A DNA stretch of 50,297 nt from the NCBI GenBank assembly GCA_007695225.1, contig REED01000061.1, positions 1-50,297 on the forward strand, written 5' to 3'. A program made the translations under genes and the position numbers. The stretch comes from Gemmatimonadales bacterium. Lineage in GTDB: Bacteria; Gemmatimonadota; Gemmatimonadetes; Longimicrobiales; Gaopeijiaceae. The notes beneath the pieces were generated by a model, which was not told where the DNA came from, did not search any database, and saw only the letters and a program-made list of their open reading frames with translations. Positions 8,105-17,462 of this stretch are shown here, one piece after another. How positions within the stretch are numbered: the stretch's first letter is position 1; every line of letters starts with the position of its first letter.

Positions 8105-8962
8105 GTGGCCGTCTTCGCAGAAGTGGGATTCAAGGGGAACCGAAAGGACTATTTCGCCATGGACCCCCTGGAGGTGGCGCCGGGGGATCACGTCATCGTA
8201 GAGGCGGACCGAGGCGAGGATCTGGGTGAGCTGCTGGCCCTGGGCGCCATCGCGGAGCGGAAGTGCAGCGCCTCCGGCGGTTGCTCCACTCCTGTCCCGG
8301 AACGGCGGGTCCTCCGCCCTGCCCGGGAAGAAGAGGTCGGGCTTATCTCCTCCCTCCGCCAGGACGAGGATCGGGTCCGCCTGGAAACGCGGAAGAAGGT
8401 GGAGTTCCACGGACTCCGCATGAAGGTCACCGAGGCCGAGTGGCAGTTCGACCGGAAGAAGCTCACCATCTACTTTACGGCGGAACGGCGCGTGGACTTC
8501 CGGGAACTGGTGCGGGATCTGGCCCGCACCTTCCGCACCCGAATCGAACTCCGACAAATCGGGGTCCGCGATGAATCCGCCCTCCTGGGAGGTGTGGGGC
8601 GGTGCGGGAGGGAACTCTGCTGCTCCACGTGGCTTCCCGAACTCAAGCCCGTCTCCCTCCAGCTCGCCAAGGACCAGAATCTCTCCCTGAATCCCACCCA
8701 GATCTCGGGATGCTGCGGCCGGCTCATGTGCTGCCTCATGTACGAGCACGACACCTACGTCCAGGCCCGGCGGCGTTTCCCCCGGGAGGGGAAGATCCTC
8801 CGGACCTCCAAGGGAGAGGAGCGGGTGGTTGCGGTGGATATCTGGCAGGAGCGGGTGATCCTCCGGAGCGAGGACGGCGAGCGCCGGGCCCTGGCGCTGG
8901 AGGCCCTCAAGGAAGAGGTCCAGAGTAGGGGTCGCATGCCCCGCCCCGGAGGTGACCAGTGA
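8105..8962 (+). CDS. ricT: RicT/YaaT-like PSP1-domain protein
   Basis: 285 residues, starting with GTG 8105 behind GGAGG in the end of accA. It has the PSP1 domain pattern (EVGFKGNRKDYF) and two cysteine clusters typical of RicT: C167/C172/C173 (GRCGRELCC) and C203/C204/C209/C210 (GCCGRLMCC). In Bacillus RicT works with RicA and RicF as an Fe-S-containing complex affecting RNase Y processing and competence; whether the partners exist here is unknown. The extra pair C54/C60 is also present. The stop overlaps the metG start (GTGA), so translation of the two is likely coupled. Confidence 0.85.
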   Translation: MAVFAEVGFKGNRKDYFAMDPLEVAPGDHVIVEADRGEDLGELLALGAIAERKCSASGGCSTPVPERRVLRPAREEEVGLISSLRQDEDRVRLETRKKVEFHGLRMKVTEAEWQFDRKKLTIYFTAERRVDFRELVRDLARTFRTRIELRQIGVRDESALLGGVGRCGRELCCSTWLPELKPVSLQLAKDQNLSLNPTQISGCCGRLMCCLMYEHDTYVQARRRFPREGKILRTSKGEERVVAVDIWQERVILRSEDGERRALALEALKEEVQSRGRMPRPGGDQ

Positions 8963-10557
8963 GTCCCCGCGCCCATCGGGCCTACCTCACGACGCCCATC
9001 TACTATGCCTCGGGGGAGCCCCATATCGGGCACGCGTACACCACCTTTCTGGCCGACGCCCTGGCCCGGTACCATCGCCAAGCCGGCGCGGATGTCCGAT
9101 TTCTCACCGGAACCGACGAACACGGACAGAAGATCCAGGAGGAGGCCTCGAGGCGCCAACTCTCTCCCCAGGCGCTTTGCGATCAGATGGCCGGACGGTT
9201 CCAGGAGGCGTGGAAGGAGTTCGACATCTCCTACGACCGATTCATCCGCACCACCGAAGAGGAACACAAGGCGGTGGTCCGGGCCTTTGTGCAGCGGCTC
9301 AAGGACCGGGGGCATATCTATGCCTCGGAGTACGAGGGGTGGTATTCGGTCCACGAGGAGCGGTTCTTCACCGAGAAGGAGTTGGGGCCCGACCGCACCG
9401 ACCCCGTCGCGGGAAGGCCCGTGGAGCGGATCCGGGAGAAGAACTGGTTCTTCCGCATGAGCGCCTTCCAGGAGGACCTGATCCGGCATATCCGGGAGAA
9501 CCCGGACTGGATCTACCCGGAGATGCGTCGCAACGAGGTCATGGGGTTCCTCCAGAAGCCGCTGGAGGATCTTTCCATCTCCCGTCCCCGGAGTCGGCTG
9601 GAATGGGGGATCCCCCTCCCCTTCGACGAGGACCACGTCACCTATGTCTGGGTGGACGCCCTCATCAACTACCTCACCGCCTCCCAGGCGATCCGCCCCG
9701 GGGCTCCCGCGGGCGAGCAGGGGTTCGAGGACACCTCCGCTTCCTGGTGGCCGGCGGACCTCCACCTCATCGGAAAGGACATCCTCACCACCCACGCCGT
9801 CTACTGGCCCACGCTTCTCCTGGGCGCAGGACTCCCCCTTCCGAAGCGGATCCTCTCCCATGGATGGTGGGTCGTGGGGGATACGAAGATGTCCAAGTCC
9901 CTGGGGAATGTGGTGGATCCCATGGCCCTCCGGGATGAGTTCGGGAGCGATGCGGTGCGATGGTACCTCCTGCGGGAGATGCCCACGGGCCAGGATGCCT
10001 CCTACACGCCGGAGCGCTTCCTCACCCGCTACGAGGAACTGGCCAACGTCCTGGGGAACCTGGCCTCACGGGCCATTTCCATGATCGACAAGTACCGGGA
10101 CGGGATCACACCGGAGGGACCGGCCTCGGGATTGGACGCCGATATCGAGACGACGCTTTCCGCCTATCAGGACGCCATGGAGGGACTGAAGGTGAACGAG
10201 GCCCTCTCTGCCGCCATGGAGTTGGCCCGCACCGCCAACGGCTATGTGGAGGAACGGGAGCCCTGGGCCCAGGCCCGGGACCCGGAGCGCCAGTCCGGCC
10301 TGGATGAGACCCTGGGGACCCTGGCCCGGACGCTGGTCATACTCTCCGCCCTCCTCCTCCCCGCCATGCCCGACCGTATGACGGAGCTTGCGAGACGGTT
10401 GGGCCTGCCGGGGGTGCCCACCCTGGAGGAGGCAAAAGGGATCTCCGGAGGCGGTCTGAGCGTAGACAAGGGCGCTCCTCTCTTCCCCCGGAACGACAAT
10501 ATGGGGGAGGCCGCGAGCGCCGCCGTGCTGGGTCCCGGACCCGCAGAAGTTCGTTGA
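8959..10557 (+). CDS. metG: Methionyl-tRNA synthetase
   Basis: 532 residues. This class I synthetase has the HIGH signature at 22-25 (PHIGHAYTT) and KMSKS at 310-314 (TKMSKSLGN), plus the WVDALINYLTA segment of the catalytic domain and a helical anticodon-binding region. It charges tRNA-Met for initiation and elongation. The connective insert has no CxxC zinc knuckle, and there is no C-terminal tRNA-binding (EMAP-like) extension, so it is the short type. GTG 8959 overlaps the ricT stop. The gap to the next gene is 80 bases. Confidence 0.95.
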   Translation: MSPRAHRAYLTTPIYYASGEPHIGHAYTTFLADALARYHRQAGADVRFLTGTDEHGQKIQEEASRRQLSPQALCDQMAGRFQEAWKEFDISYDRFIRTTEEEHKAVVRAFVQRLKDRGHIYASEYEGWYSVHEERFFTEKELGPDRTDPVAGRPVERIREKNWFFRMSAFQEDLIRHIRENPDWIYPEMRRNEVMGFLQKPLEDLSISRPRSRLEWGIPLPFDEDHVTYVWVDALINYLTASQAIRPGAPAGEQGFEDTSASWWPADLHLIGKDILTTHAVYWPTLLLGAGLPLPKRILSHGWWVVGDTKMSKSLGNVVDPMALRDEFGSDAVRWYLLREMPTGQDASYTPERFLTRYEELANVLGNLASRAISMIDKYRDGITPEGPASGLDADIETTLSAYQDAMEGLKVNEALSAAMELARTANGYVEEREPWAQARDPERQSGLDETLGTLARTLVILSALLLPAMPDRMTELARRLGLPGVPTLEEAKGISGGGLSVDKGAPLFPRNDNMGEAASAAVLGPGPAEVR

Positions 10558-10637
10558 CTTCCCCTCGTCATCGCCTTATGGTTTTGAGCTTTTGCACTTC
10601 CGTTCTCGGAAGGCCCGCCCATTGAATCCGAGCGTAC

Positions 10638-11567
10638 ATGACCGGTAAGAAATGGACGCTTCTCCTCGTCTCCGACGATCGAGATCCGCTCCGGCAGTTC
10701 ACCCTCGAGGCCCGCACTCTCCGCAAGGCTGCCGGGGGTGCCGCTCTCTTCGCCGTAGCCGTCATCGTCTTCTTCTCCATTCTGGGGGTGAGCCGTTCCG
10801 AGTCCTTCGAATCGGCCCGGCTCCAGAAGGAGAACGCCGTCCTCTCCGAGGAGCTCCGCACCATCCGTGAGCGGGTGCAGCTTCTGGAAGGGGACTTGGA
10901 CCACCTGGCCCGAAAGGATTCCGAGATCCGGATCCTGGCCGGAATGGATTCCATCGACGAAGAGGTCCTTCAGGTGGGAGTTGGAGGTCCGGGATCGCCT
11001 TCCCTTGAGGACCACCCCCTCTACCCCCTGAGCGAGGAACGGGGCAAAGAGGCGTTTGCCGTCGCCTATGACCTGAACGCCCTGGAGCGCCGGGCCAGGC
11101 TTCTGCGCGAGAGCCTGGAGGAAGCGGCAGACTCCCTGGCCGCCCACACCGATCTTCTCCAGTCCACCCCGTCCATCCTTCCCACCGCCGGACTCCTGAC
11201 CTCGGGATTCAGCAACGCCCGGATGCATCCCATCCACAACCGGGCCCTTCCCCACGAGGGAATCGACATCTCCGCTCCGCGCGGCACCCCCATCCTCTCC
11301 GCGGCCAAGGGCCGGGTGAGGTTCGCGGGACGCCGTTCAGGGTACGGGCTCATGGTGGAGATCGATCACGGGTACGGGTACACGACCGTCTACGGCCATG
11401 CCTCCCAGCTTCTGGTCCGAAACGGGCAACAGGTGGAACGAGGGGATGTCATTGCACGTGTGGGATCAACGGGGCTCGCCACCTCCCCCCATCTCCACTA
11501 TGAAGTGCGGGTGGGAGGCCGACCGGTGAATCCCATGAACTATATCATCACCGGCGCCATCCCCTGA
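10638..11567 (+). CDS. M23-family peptidoglycan metallopeptidase with membrane anchor
   Basis: 309 residues. One membrane segment (about 33-52) is followed by a coiled coil (about 55-100 and 140-175), then an M23/LytM domain with HEGID (His206, Asp210), YGH (254) and HLH (285-287), so all zinc ligands are present. Such proteins are periplasmic, anchored in the inner membrane, and cut peptide cross-links in the cell wall or form part of division and elongation complexes. No partner gene that would define its role is nearby. Confidence 0.88.
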   Translation: MTGKKWTLLLVSDDRDPLRQFTLEARTLRKAAGGAALFAVAVIVFFSILGVSRSESFESARLQKENAVLSEELRTIRERVQLLEGDLDHLARKDSEIRILAGMDSIDEEVLQVGVGGPGSPSLEDHPLYPLSEERGKEAFAVAYDLNALERRARLLRESLEEAADSLAAHTDLLQSTPSILPTAGLLTSGFSNARMHPIHNRALPHEGIDISAPRGTPILSAAKGRVRFAGRRSGYGLMVEIDHGYGYTTVYGHASQLLVRNGQQVERGDVIARVGSTGLATSPHLHYEVRVGGRPVNPMNYIITGAIP

Positions 11568-11637
11568 CCGCCATGCCCGGCTTCGCCTCGCCGGTTCCGG
11601 GCCGCCTCGCCATTCCCCCACTCCGGGGCCCGGGATC

Positions 11638-12888
11638 ATGGTGATGACCCTCTTTCTCGTCCTGGCCGGGCTGTCAGGGCCCACGGTCGAGCCGATGGCC
11701 GAGTGGGACACCGGGATCCTCTCCACGGGGGCCGCCTACCCGGGAACCACCGACCCCCGGATCTTCCGGCCCCATGCGGAACTGACCCTTCCGGGCTTCC
11801 CTCGCACGACCCTTTACCGCACCGGCTCCGACGACGTGGTGACCCTTCGGCTCTCCATCCCTCTGGAGGAGTCTCCGGAGGAGGCGGGTGCCGGGCAGCT
11901 ACTTCGAAGCCTCGCCCAGGACCGGATGGAGATTCTGGCGGCCAGGGTCGGTGCCCGCGCCCGTGTCACGCGACACGGCACCGCCCTGGTCTACGAGATC
12001 TCAGGTGCCTCCCAAGACCTGGACTTCCTGGCGTGGATCCTCCGGGAGGGACTCGCCCCTCCTGACATGGGTCGCTTCCAGGAGGTTCGTCGCACGGCCC
12101 TGGCCCAGGTGGCCCGCCGTCTGGAGACGCCGCAGGGTGTCCTCGCCCTTCAACTGCGGGAAGCACTGGCACCGGGATCTCCCCCCCCGCAGGGCACCAT
12201 CTCGGGTCTCGAACGGATGGATGCCGCCCGACTCTCCGCCGTCTGGGCTCGGTCCCACCGCCTCGATGCCGCCCTTCTGGTGGTGGTGGCGAACCTCCCC
12301 ACCGAGGTGATCCTCGCGTCCCTCACCGACCTCGGACTTCCGGAGGCGGGACCCGATCCCGCCCTCCCGCCCGGTGCCCCCACCGGCGAGCCCCGCCCCC
12401 GCCCCGAGGTGATCCGCCTCTGGCTCGCCGAGGGATGGTCCATCGAGGGAGGAAGGGACCCACGGGCCCTGGTGGCCGTGCGGCTCATCTCTGAAACCAT
12501 CCAGGATCGCCGCGGGGACTACGAGCTGGGTGTCGAACTCTGGGAGGTGGGGCGCCGCTGGGCCCTGGTCCTTTCTGGAGCAGCGTATCCCCGGAGCCAG
12601 CAAGCCATGCGTACCCGCCTCCAGGGACTGCTCAGGGAGACCGCCGAGCGGATCACCGAGGAAGGTGTGCGCCTCCACAGCGCCGAGGTGCGCCGGGAAT
12701 TCATGGATACCGCCCGCACCCCCTGGGGCCTGGCCGAACTCGCCGGGCAAGCCCTGGACATGGGGGAGGGGCCCGACGAGATGGAATCCATGATCCAGGA
12801 GCTTACCCAGCTGGAAGCCGGGGACCTCCGCCGCTTCCTGGAGAGCCTTTCGGCCGGGACGCCGGTGCGGCAGGAAGTCCGCCCATGA
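11638..12888 (+). CDS. Secreted M16 (insulinase-like) homologue lacking the HxxEH motif
   Basis: 416 residues with a short N-terminal hydrophobic segment. The fold markers of M16 are visible: an early strand with VTLRLSIPLEE, the helix after EEAGAGQLLRSLAQ, and the ARSHRLDAALLVVVANL segment. Where active members have HxxEH, this has QLLRS, so both histidines and the glutamate are replaced. It is therefore probably a non-catalytic subunit or chaperone-like member. It overlaps the next gene by ATGA, and that gene also encodes an M16 homologue. The start at ATG 11638 is the first of two close ATGs; no ribosome site is obvious. Confidence 0.7.
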   Translation: MVMTLFLVLAGLSGPTVEPMAEWDTGILSTGAAYPGTTDPRIFRPHAELTLPGFPRTTLYRTGSDDVVTLRLSIPLEESPEEAGAGQLLRSLAQDRMEILAARVGARARVTRHGTALVYEISGASQDLDFLAWILREGLAPPDMGRFQEVRRTALAQVARRLETPQGVLALQLREALAPGSPPPQGTISGLERMDAARLSAVWARSHRLDAALLVVVANLPTEVILASLTDLGLPEAGPDPALPPGAPTGEPRPRPEVIRLWLAEGWSIEGGRDPRALVAVRLISETIQDRRGDYELGVELWEVGRRWALVLSGAAYPRSQQAMRTRLQGLLRETAERITEEGVRLHSAEVRREFMDTARTPWGLAELAGQALDMGEGPDEMESMIQELTQLEAGDLRRFLESLSAGTPVRQEVRP

Positions 12889-14270
12889 CCGGCATCTCCC
12901 CCTGGCCCCTGGGGCTCCTCTTCCTCCTGCTCCTCCCTGGCCTGGCACCGCCATCGCTGGGGGCGTCGCTTGAAGCCCGCCAGGGAGAGCCGGTGCTGGT
13001 CCACCCCCGACCCGATGACGCGGTGGTGGCCGTTGCCCTTCGTTTCCCCGCAGGCTCTTCCATGGATCCGGAGAACCAGGAGGGGACGGCGTTCCTCCTG
13101 GGTCGGGTGCTGGAGGCGGAGGGACAGCGTCGACTTCAGACCCTCAGCGCCACCCTGGAGACCACGGTGGCGCGCAGTGAGTTCACGGTGACCCTCCGGG
13201 CGCCTGCCGGCGAGTGGGACCGGGCATGGAGCACGGTTCGGGAACTCCTGGTCGGCCCCCCCATATCCGACGCAGCCCTGAACCTCGCCCGGGAATCCCA
13301 GCGGGAACGCCTGGTCTTCGAGGCCGGCGCTCCGGTGCGGTCCTTCGAGGTGGAACGAGACCGGTTCCTTCTGGGTGCCTCTCATCCCGGGAGCCGACGG
13401 CTGCGGGGAACGCCCAACGGCCTCACCTCGCTCTCTGCTGGCGATCTGAACGACTTCCGCTCCCAGCACCTCCGCCTCGACGCCAGCCTCATCGCCGTGG
13501 TGGGACCCGTCACACCGGCCCAGGTGCAAGGTGTCCTCCGAGCCCCCACCCGGCTCGTAGGGCCCGCGTGGGAGGCCGCGGCTTCGGAATCGGACGCATC
13601 GCCACCGGAGGACCCGGTCGACACCCTCACCGCCCAGGGGCTCCCCGTGGCTCCGGCCCAGCCCCAGCCACCGCTGATGCGCCCCCGTCCTGTCCCGCTC
13701 CGGGTCCCGGCGATGCCCTCGGCACCTGCGGCCTGGGTGACGGGAGATCGAATGGTCATCGACCAGGAGATCACCAGCACCTGGATTGCGGTGGCCTGGC
13801 CCCTTCCGGCCGGGACTCCTGCGGTCCTCCTGGATTTCCTGGTCCATGTGGTGGCGGAGGAATTGAACCCCACCCCTCCGGATCCGGGCCTCTACCGGGC
13901 AGAAGTCCGGATGGAGAGGATAGGTCCCTCACCGGTCCTGCTGGTGAACGCCACCGTGGACCCAAGGGTCACCCTGCGCTGGGAGGAGCGGATCCTCCGG
14001 GCTTTGGAGTCCGTCGCCCAGGATCCTCCCAGGGGGGCCTTCTTCGAGCTGACCCGGCGCCGATACCGGGCGTCCCGGCTTCTGGAGCAGGCCCTCCCCG
14101 AAGCCCGAGCCCTCTGGCTGGTCCGGGCCCAGGCGGAAGAGGGGGAGGTCCCCCTCTTCACCCATGCGACCTGGGGCCTGACGCGGGAAGGGCTCCAGGG
14201 ACTGGGACAGTCCCGGGGCGAACCCAGAATCCTTCTCTTCGGGCCCGCCCGGATGATGGAGCCCAGGTGA
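12885..14270 (+). CDS. Second secreted M16 homologue, also lacking HxxEH
   Basis: 461 residues with a clear signal peptide (PLGLLFLLLLPGLAPPSLGA). M16-type order: VVAVALRFPAGSSMDPENQEG, a helix with TAFLLGRVLEAEG, a later HLRLDASLIAVVGPV strand, then a second half starting with DRMVIDQEITSTWIAVAW. HxxEH is replaced by FLLGR. M16 enzymes of the periplasmic group often act as pairs of an active and an inactive subunit; here both adjacent members look inactive. It is coupled to the previous gene by ATGA. The alternatives are that a catalytic partner lies elsewhere or that the pair has a binding role. Confidence 0.7.
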   Translation: MTGISPWPLGLLFLLLLPGLAPPSLGASLEARQGEPVLVHPRPDDAVVAVALRFPAGSSMDPENQEGTAFLLGRVLEAEGQRRLQTLSATLETTVARSEFTVTLRAPAGEWDRAWSTVRELLVGPPISDAALNLARESQRERLVFEAGAPVRSFEVERDRFLLGASHPGSRRLRGTPNGLTSLSAGDLNDFRSQHLRLDASLIAVVGPVTPAQVQGVLRAPTRLVGPAWEAAASESDASPPEDPVDTLTAQGLPVAPAQPQPPLMRPRPVPLRVPAMPSAPAAWVTGDRMVIDQEITSTWIAVAWPLPAGTPAVLLDFLVHVVAEELNPTPPDPGLYRAEVRMERIGPSPVLLVNATVDPRVTLRWEERILRALESVAQDPPRGAFFELTRRRYRASRLLEQALPEARALWLVRAQAEEGEVPLFTHATWGLTREGLQGLGQSRGEPRILLFGPARMMEPR

Positions 14271-14297
14271 TCCGATCCCCCCTGCAATCCTCTCTCC

Positions 14298-14326
14298 TTG
14301 ATACCGGCTCCTGCCGGTGGTACTTT
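14298..14326 (+). promoter_or_regulatory. Sigma-70-like promoter for the lipoprotein gene
   Basis: TTGATA (14298-14303) and TACTTT (14321-14326) are separated by exactly 17 bases, 37 bases before the ATG at 14364. An inverted repeat CCGGC...GCCGG lies in the spacer. This is the best-looking promoter I found in the plus-strand run. Confidence 0.45.
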
Positions 14327-14363
14327 CCGCCCACTTCACCCCATCGAGCATCGGAGCGACACG

Positions 14364-15140
14364 ATGAAGCGAGCTAGTATCCTGTCTGCGGTTCTGGTCC
14401 CACTCATCCTGGCGGCGTGTGGCCCCGCTGACCTGGTGGTGACAGCAGAGATCGAGAGAATGAACCCCGAGACGGGCGCCATGGAAATGGCACCCGTGGC
14501 GAATATGGAAGTCCAGCTTCTTCCCTTCGATCGGGACTTCATCTTCGATTCCCTCGCCCAGGCCCATGACCGGCCCGAGCCGGTCTTCCCGGAGGAAGTG
14601 GCCATCATGCGGGATTCCCTCTTCGAGGCCCGAGACGAGTGGAGCACCGCCGAAGCCGAGTGGCTCACCATCCGGGATCGCCTGGAGACCATCTCCCAGG
14701 AGATGGGCCAGTTCTCCCCGGGAGAAGCCCGATACCGGGAACTCTTCTTCCAGTTCGAGGAGGAGGAAACCCGCCTCCGCCAGGCGGAGCAGCGGCGCGA
14801 CTCCGCCTTCGACCGATACGACCGCCTGCAGCGGGAGGTTCTGGATGAGGTAAACCAGGCCCGACTGGTGCAGGAACAGTGGGAGGACGAGGCCTTCGCG
14901 CCCTATGGGGACGTGGTGGTGGACCGCCTGCGGGAAACCGGTCGGGACATCATGGCCGACACCACCGACGCCACGGGCATGGCACGGCTTCGCCCCAGTC
15001 CCGGGGAGTGGTGGGTCTTCGCCCGGCACCGTGTGGCCACCGAGGAACTTTACTGGAACATCCGTGTCGACCTGCAGAGGGGCGAGCCGGTCACCCTGCG
15101 GCTGGACCGGGGGAACGCGGAGATCCGCCAGGTCTTCTGA
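14364..15140 (+). CDS. Lipoprotein of unknown function with central coiled coil
   Basis: 258 residues. The start at ATG 14364 gives a lipoprotein signal (MKRASILSAVLVPLILAAC, lipobox LAAC, Cys19). The mature part has a short beta segment, a charged helical or coiled-coil middle (about 85-190, rich in Glu, Arg and Gln) and a C-terminal beta domain (RLRPSPGEWWVFARHRVA). I do not recognise a named family; the ends resemble carboxypeptidase-regulatory-like folds. A promoter-like element precedes it and a strong hairpin follows, so it may be its own transcription unit. Confidence 0.65.
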   Translation: MKRASILSAVLVPLILAACGPADLVVTAEIERMNPETGAMEMAPVANMEVQLLPFDRDFIFDSLAQAHDRPEPVFPEEVAIMRDSLFEARDEWSTAEAEWLTIRDRLETISQEMGQFSPGEARYRELFFQFEEEETRLRQAEQRRDSAFDRYDRLQREVLDEVNQARLVQEQWEDEAFAPYGDVVVDRLRETGRDIMADTTDATGMARLRPSPGEWWVFARHRVATEELYWNIRVDLQRGEPVTLRLDRGNAEIRQVF

Positions 15141-15200
15141 CCTCCGGCCCCGGCCTCCGGATGCCCCAATGGCTCCGGAAGGTCGTACCGGGTTCTTCTT

Positions 15201-15240
15201 CGGAACGCCCCGGAGCCCCAGCGGGCTCCGGGGCGTTCCG
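15201..15240 (+). terminator. Strong GC-rich hairpin terminator
   Basis: CGGAACGCCCCGGAGCCCC (15201-15219) pairs perfectly with the sequence ending at 15240 around a short loop, 60 bases after the lipoprotein stop. It is followed by TCGTCC rather than a clean T-run. It separates the lipoprotein gene from the FadB/FadJ-like gene. Confidence 0.75.
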
Positions 15241-15275
15241 TCGTCCGACTGTCACTCTCCTCCAAGGGTTCCAAC

Positions 15276-17459
15276 ATGACACCCGACGCCTCCCCTTCCA
15301 CCCCCACTCTCACGGTGGACCGGGACGGGCTGGCGGAGGTCGTCTTTGACGATCCCGGCCGTCCGGTGAACATCCTCTCCGAGGCGGTGATGCTCCGTCT
15401 CGCCGAACTGGTGGACGATCTGGCGGAGCGATCCGGCACGGGGGAGGTGACCGGAGTCCTTTTTCGGAGTGGGAAGCCCCGGGCCTTCATCGCCGGGGCG
15501 GACATCGAGGCCATTGAGGCCATCGAGAGTCCGGACGACGGAGCCGCCGGCGCTCGGAAGGGGCAGGCTGTCTTCGGGGCCGTGGAGGCTCTCCCGGTCC
15601 CCACCCTCTGTGCCATCCACGGTTCGTGCATGGGCGGGGGGACGGAGCTGGCGCTGGCCTGCCGGTACCGGGTCATCTCCGATGATCGCTCCAGCCTGCT
15701 GGCCCTTCCCGAGGTGCAACTCGGAATCCTTCCCGCATGGGGAGGCACCACTCGCCTTCCCCGTCTCATCGGCCTCCAGGCAGCTCTGGACCTCCTTCTC
15801 ACAGGGAAGAAGGTGGACGGCAGCAAGGCCCGCCGGATCGGGCTGGTGGAGGAGATCCTCCCCGCCGCCGATTTCGAAGAGGCGGCCCGGGCCTACCTCC
15901 GGACCCGGATCCAGGAGGGCCACCGTTCCACCGGTGCCCAGCGAGGCTTCCTCACGCGGATCATGGAGGACACGGCACCGGGGCGGCGTCTCATCCTCCG
16001 CACCGCTCGAAAGCGGGTGATGGACCGGAGCGGGGGTCACTACCCCGCCCCCCTCCGGATCCTGGACGTCCTGGCATCCTCTCTCGGCCGCCCGGTTCCC
16101 CAGGCGCTGGAAGAGGAGGCCCGAGCCGCCGGCGAACTCCTGGTCACACGGGTGAGCAAGAACCTGATCCATGTCTTCCACCTCCGGGAGGCGGCCCGGA
16201 AGGGGACCGGGGTGGAGGAGGAGGTAGAGCCCCGCGAGGTTTCCGCCATGGGGATCCTGGGGGCGGGAGTCATGGGGGGAGGCATCGCCCAACTCGCCGC
16301 CCGCCACGGAGTCGAGGTCCGGCTCAAGGACATCCGTCACGAAGCGGTGGCCAGCGGACTGAAGCACGCCGCCTCCCTTTTCCAGCGGGAAAAACGGCGG
16401 GGTCGGATGGACGAGCTGGAGGTGGATCGCGCCATGGAGCGGATCTCCGGCGGCGTCGACTACTCCGGGTTTGGCCGCCTCGACCTGGTGGTGGAGGCGG
16501 TGGTGGAAAAGATGGAGGTGAAGAAGACCGTTCTTCGCGAAGTGGAGGAGCGAACGCCCCCGGAGTGTATCCTGACCACCAACACCTCCACCCTCTCGGT
16601 GGGAGAGATGGCCGAGGCCCTGGACCGTCCGGAACTCCTCTGCGGGATGCACTTCTTCAACCCGGTGCACCGCATGCCCCTGGTGGAGGTGGTCCGGGGG
16701 CCTGCCTCCAGCGCCATCGCAGTCGCCTCCGTCTATGCCCTGGCACTCCGAATGAAAAAGGTGCCGGTGGTAGTCAGGGATGGCCCCGGCTTCCTGGTGA
16801 ATCGCGTGCTGGGGCCCTACCTGAACGAGGCGGCCTACCTCTTGGCCGAAGGGGTATCGGTGGAGGAGGTGGATCGGGCGGCCACCGCCTTCGGGATGCC
16901 CATGGGGCCCCTCCGGCTGGTGGATGAGGTGGGCATCGACATCGCGTCCCATGCCGGAGAGGTACTGCATCGGGCCTTCGGACGGCGGATGGCGCCGGCA
17001 CCTCCTCTGGCGGCGCTGGCCGCAACCGGCCGCCTGGGAAGGAAGGGAGGATCGGGGTTCTACCTCTACGAGGATGGGAAGGCGAGGGGAGTCGACCCGG
17101 GAATCTATGATCTCCTGGGGGAATCGGTCCCCTCGAAACGGGTGTCCATCTCCGAAGAGGAAATCCGGGCCCGTCTCCTTCTGGCCATGATCAATGAGGC
17201 GGCCCGGGTCCTGGAGGAAGGAATCGCCAACTCGGCGGGGGACGTGGACCTGGCCATGATCATGGGGACCGGCTTTCCTCCCTTCCGGGGTGGTCTCCTC
17301 CGGTTCGCCGACGAGGTCCACCCCCGGATCCTCCTGGCGCGACTTCGGGGATATGAGGAGACCCATGGTACCCGCTTCACCCCTGCCGCGCTCCTGGAGG
17401 AGCTGGTACGTACGGAGCAGGGATTCCACGACCGCTTCCCCCGTACGTCGGGGGCCTGA
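15276..17459 (+). CDS. Bifunctional enoyl-CoA hydratase / 3-hydroxyacyl-CoA dehydrogenase (FadB/FadJ-like)
   Basis: 727 residues, the size of the beta-oxidation multifunctional alpha subunit. The N-terminal crotonase domain has both catalytic glutamates (Glu124 in GGGTELALACRYR, Glu146 in LPEVQLGILP). A Rossmann domain starts at GILGAGVMGGGIAQ (about 327-339), followed by HFFNPVHRMPLVEVV and the C-terminal 3HCDH domains. It hydrates trans-2-enoyl-CoA and oxidises the 3-hydroxyacyl-CoA with NAD. The usual thiolase partner is not adjacent. Instead the gene is followed within a few bases by molybdoenzyme-maturation-type genes, an unusual neighbourhood. Confidence 0.92.
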   Translation: MTPDASPSTPTLTVDRDGLAEVVFDDPGRPVNILSEAVMLRLAELVDDLAERSGTGEVTGVLFRSGKPRAFIAGADIEAIEAIESPDDGAAGARKGQAVFGAVEALPVPTLCAIHGSCMGGGTELALACRYRVISDDRSSLLALPEVQLGILPAWGGTTRLPRLIGLQAALDLLLTGKKVDGSKARRIGLVEEILPAADFEEAARAYLRTRIQEGHRSTGAQRGFLTRIMEDTAPGRRLILRTARKRVMDRSGGHYPAPLRILDVLASSLGRPVPQALEEEARAAGELLVTRVSKNLIHVFHLREAARKGTGVEEEVEPREVSAMGILGAGVMGGGIAQLAARHGVEVRLKDIRHEAVASGLKHAASLFQREKRRGRMDELEVDRAMERISGGVDYSGFGRLDLVVEAVVEKMEVKKTVLREVEERTPPECILTTNTSTLSVGEMAEALDRPELLCGMHFFNPVHRMPLVEVVRGPASSAIAVASVYALALRMKKVPVVVRDGPGFLVNRVLGPYLNEAAYLLAEGVSVEEVDRAATAFGMPMGPLRLVDEVGIDIASHAGEVLHRAFGRRMAPAPPLAALAATGRLGRKGGSGFYLYEDGKARGVDPGIYDLLGESVPSKRVSISEEEIRARLLLAMINEAARVLEEGIANSAGDVDLAMIMGTGFPPFRGGLLRFADEVHPRILLARLRGYEETHGTRFTPAALLEELVRTEQGFHDRFPRTSGA

Positions 17460-17462
17460 AGC

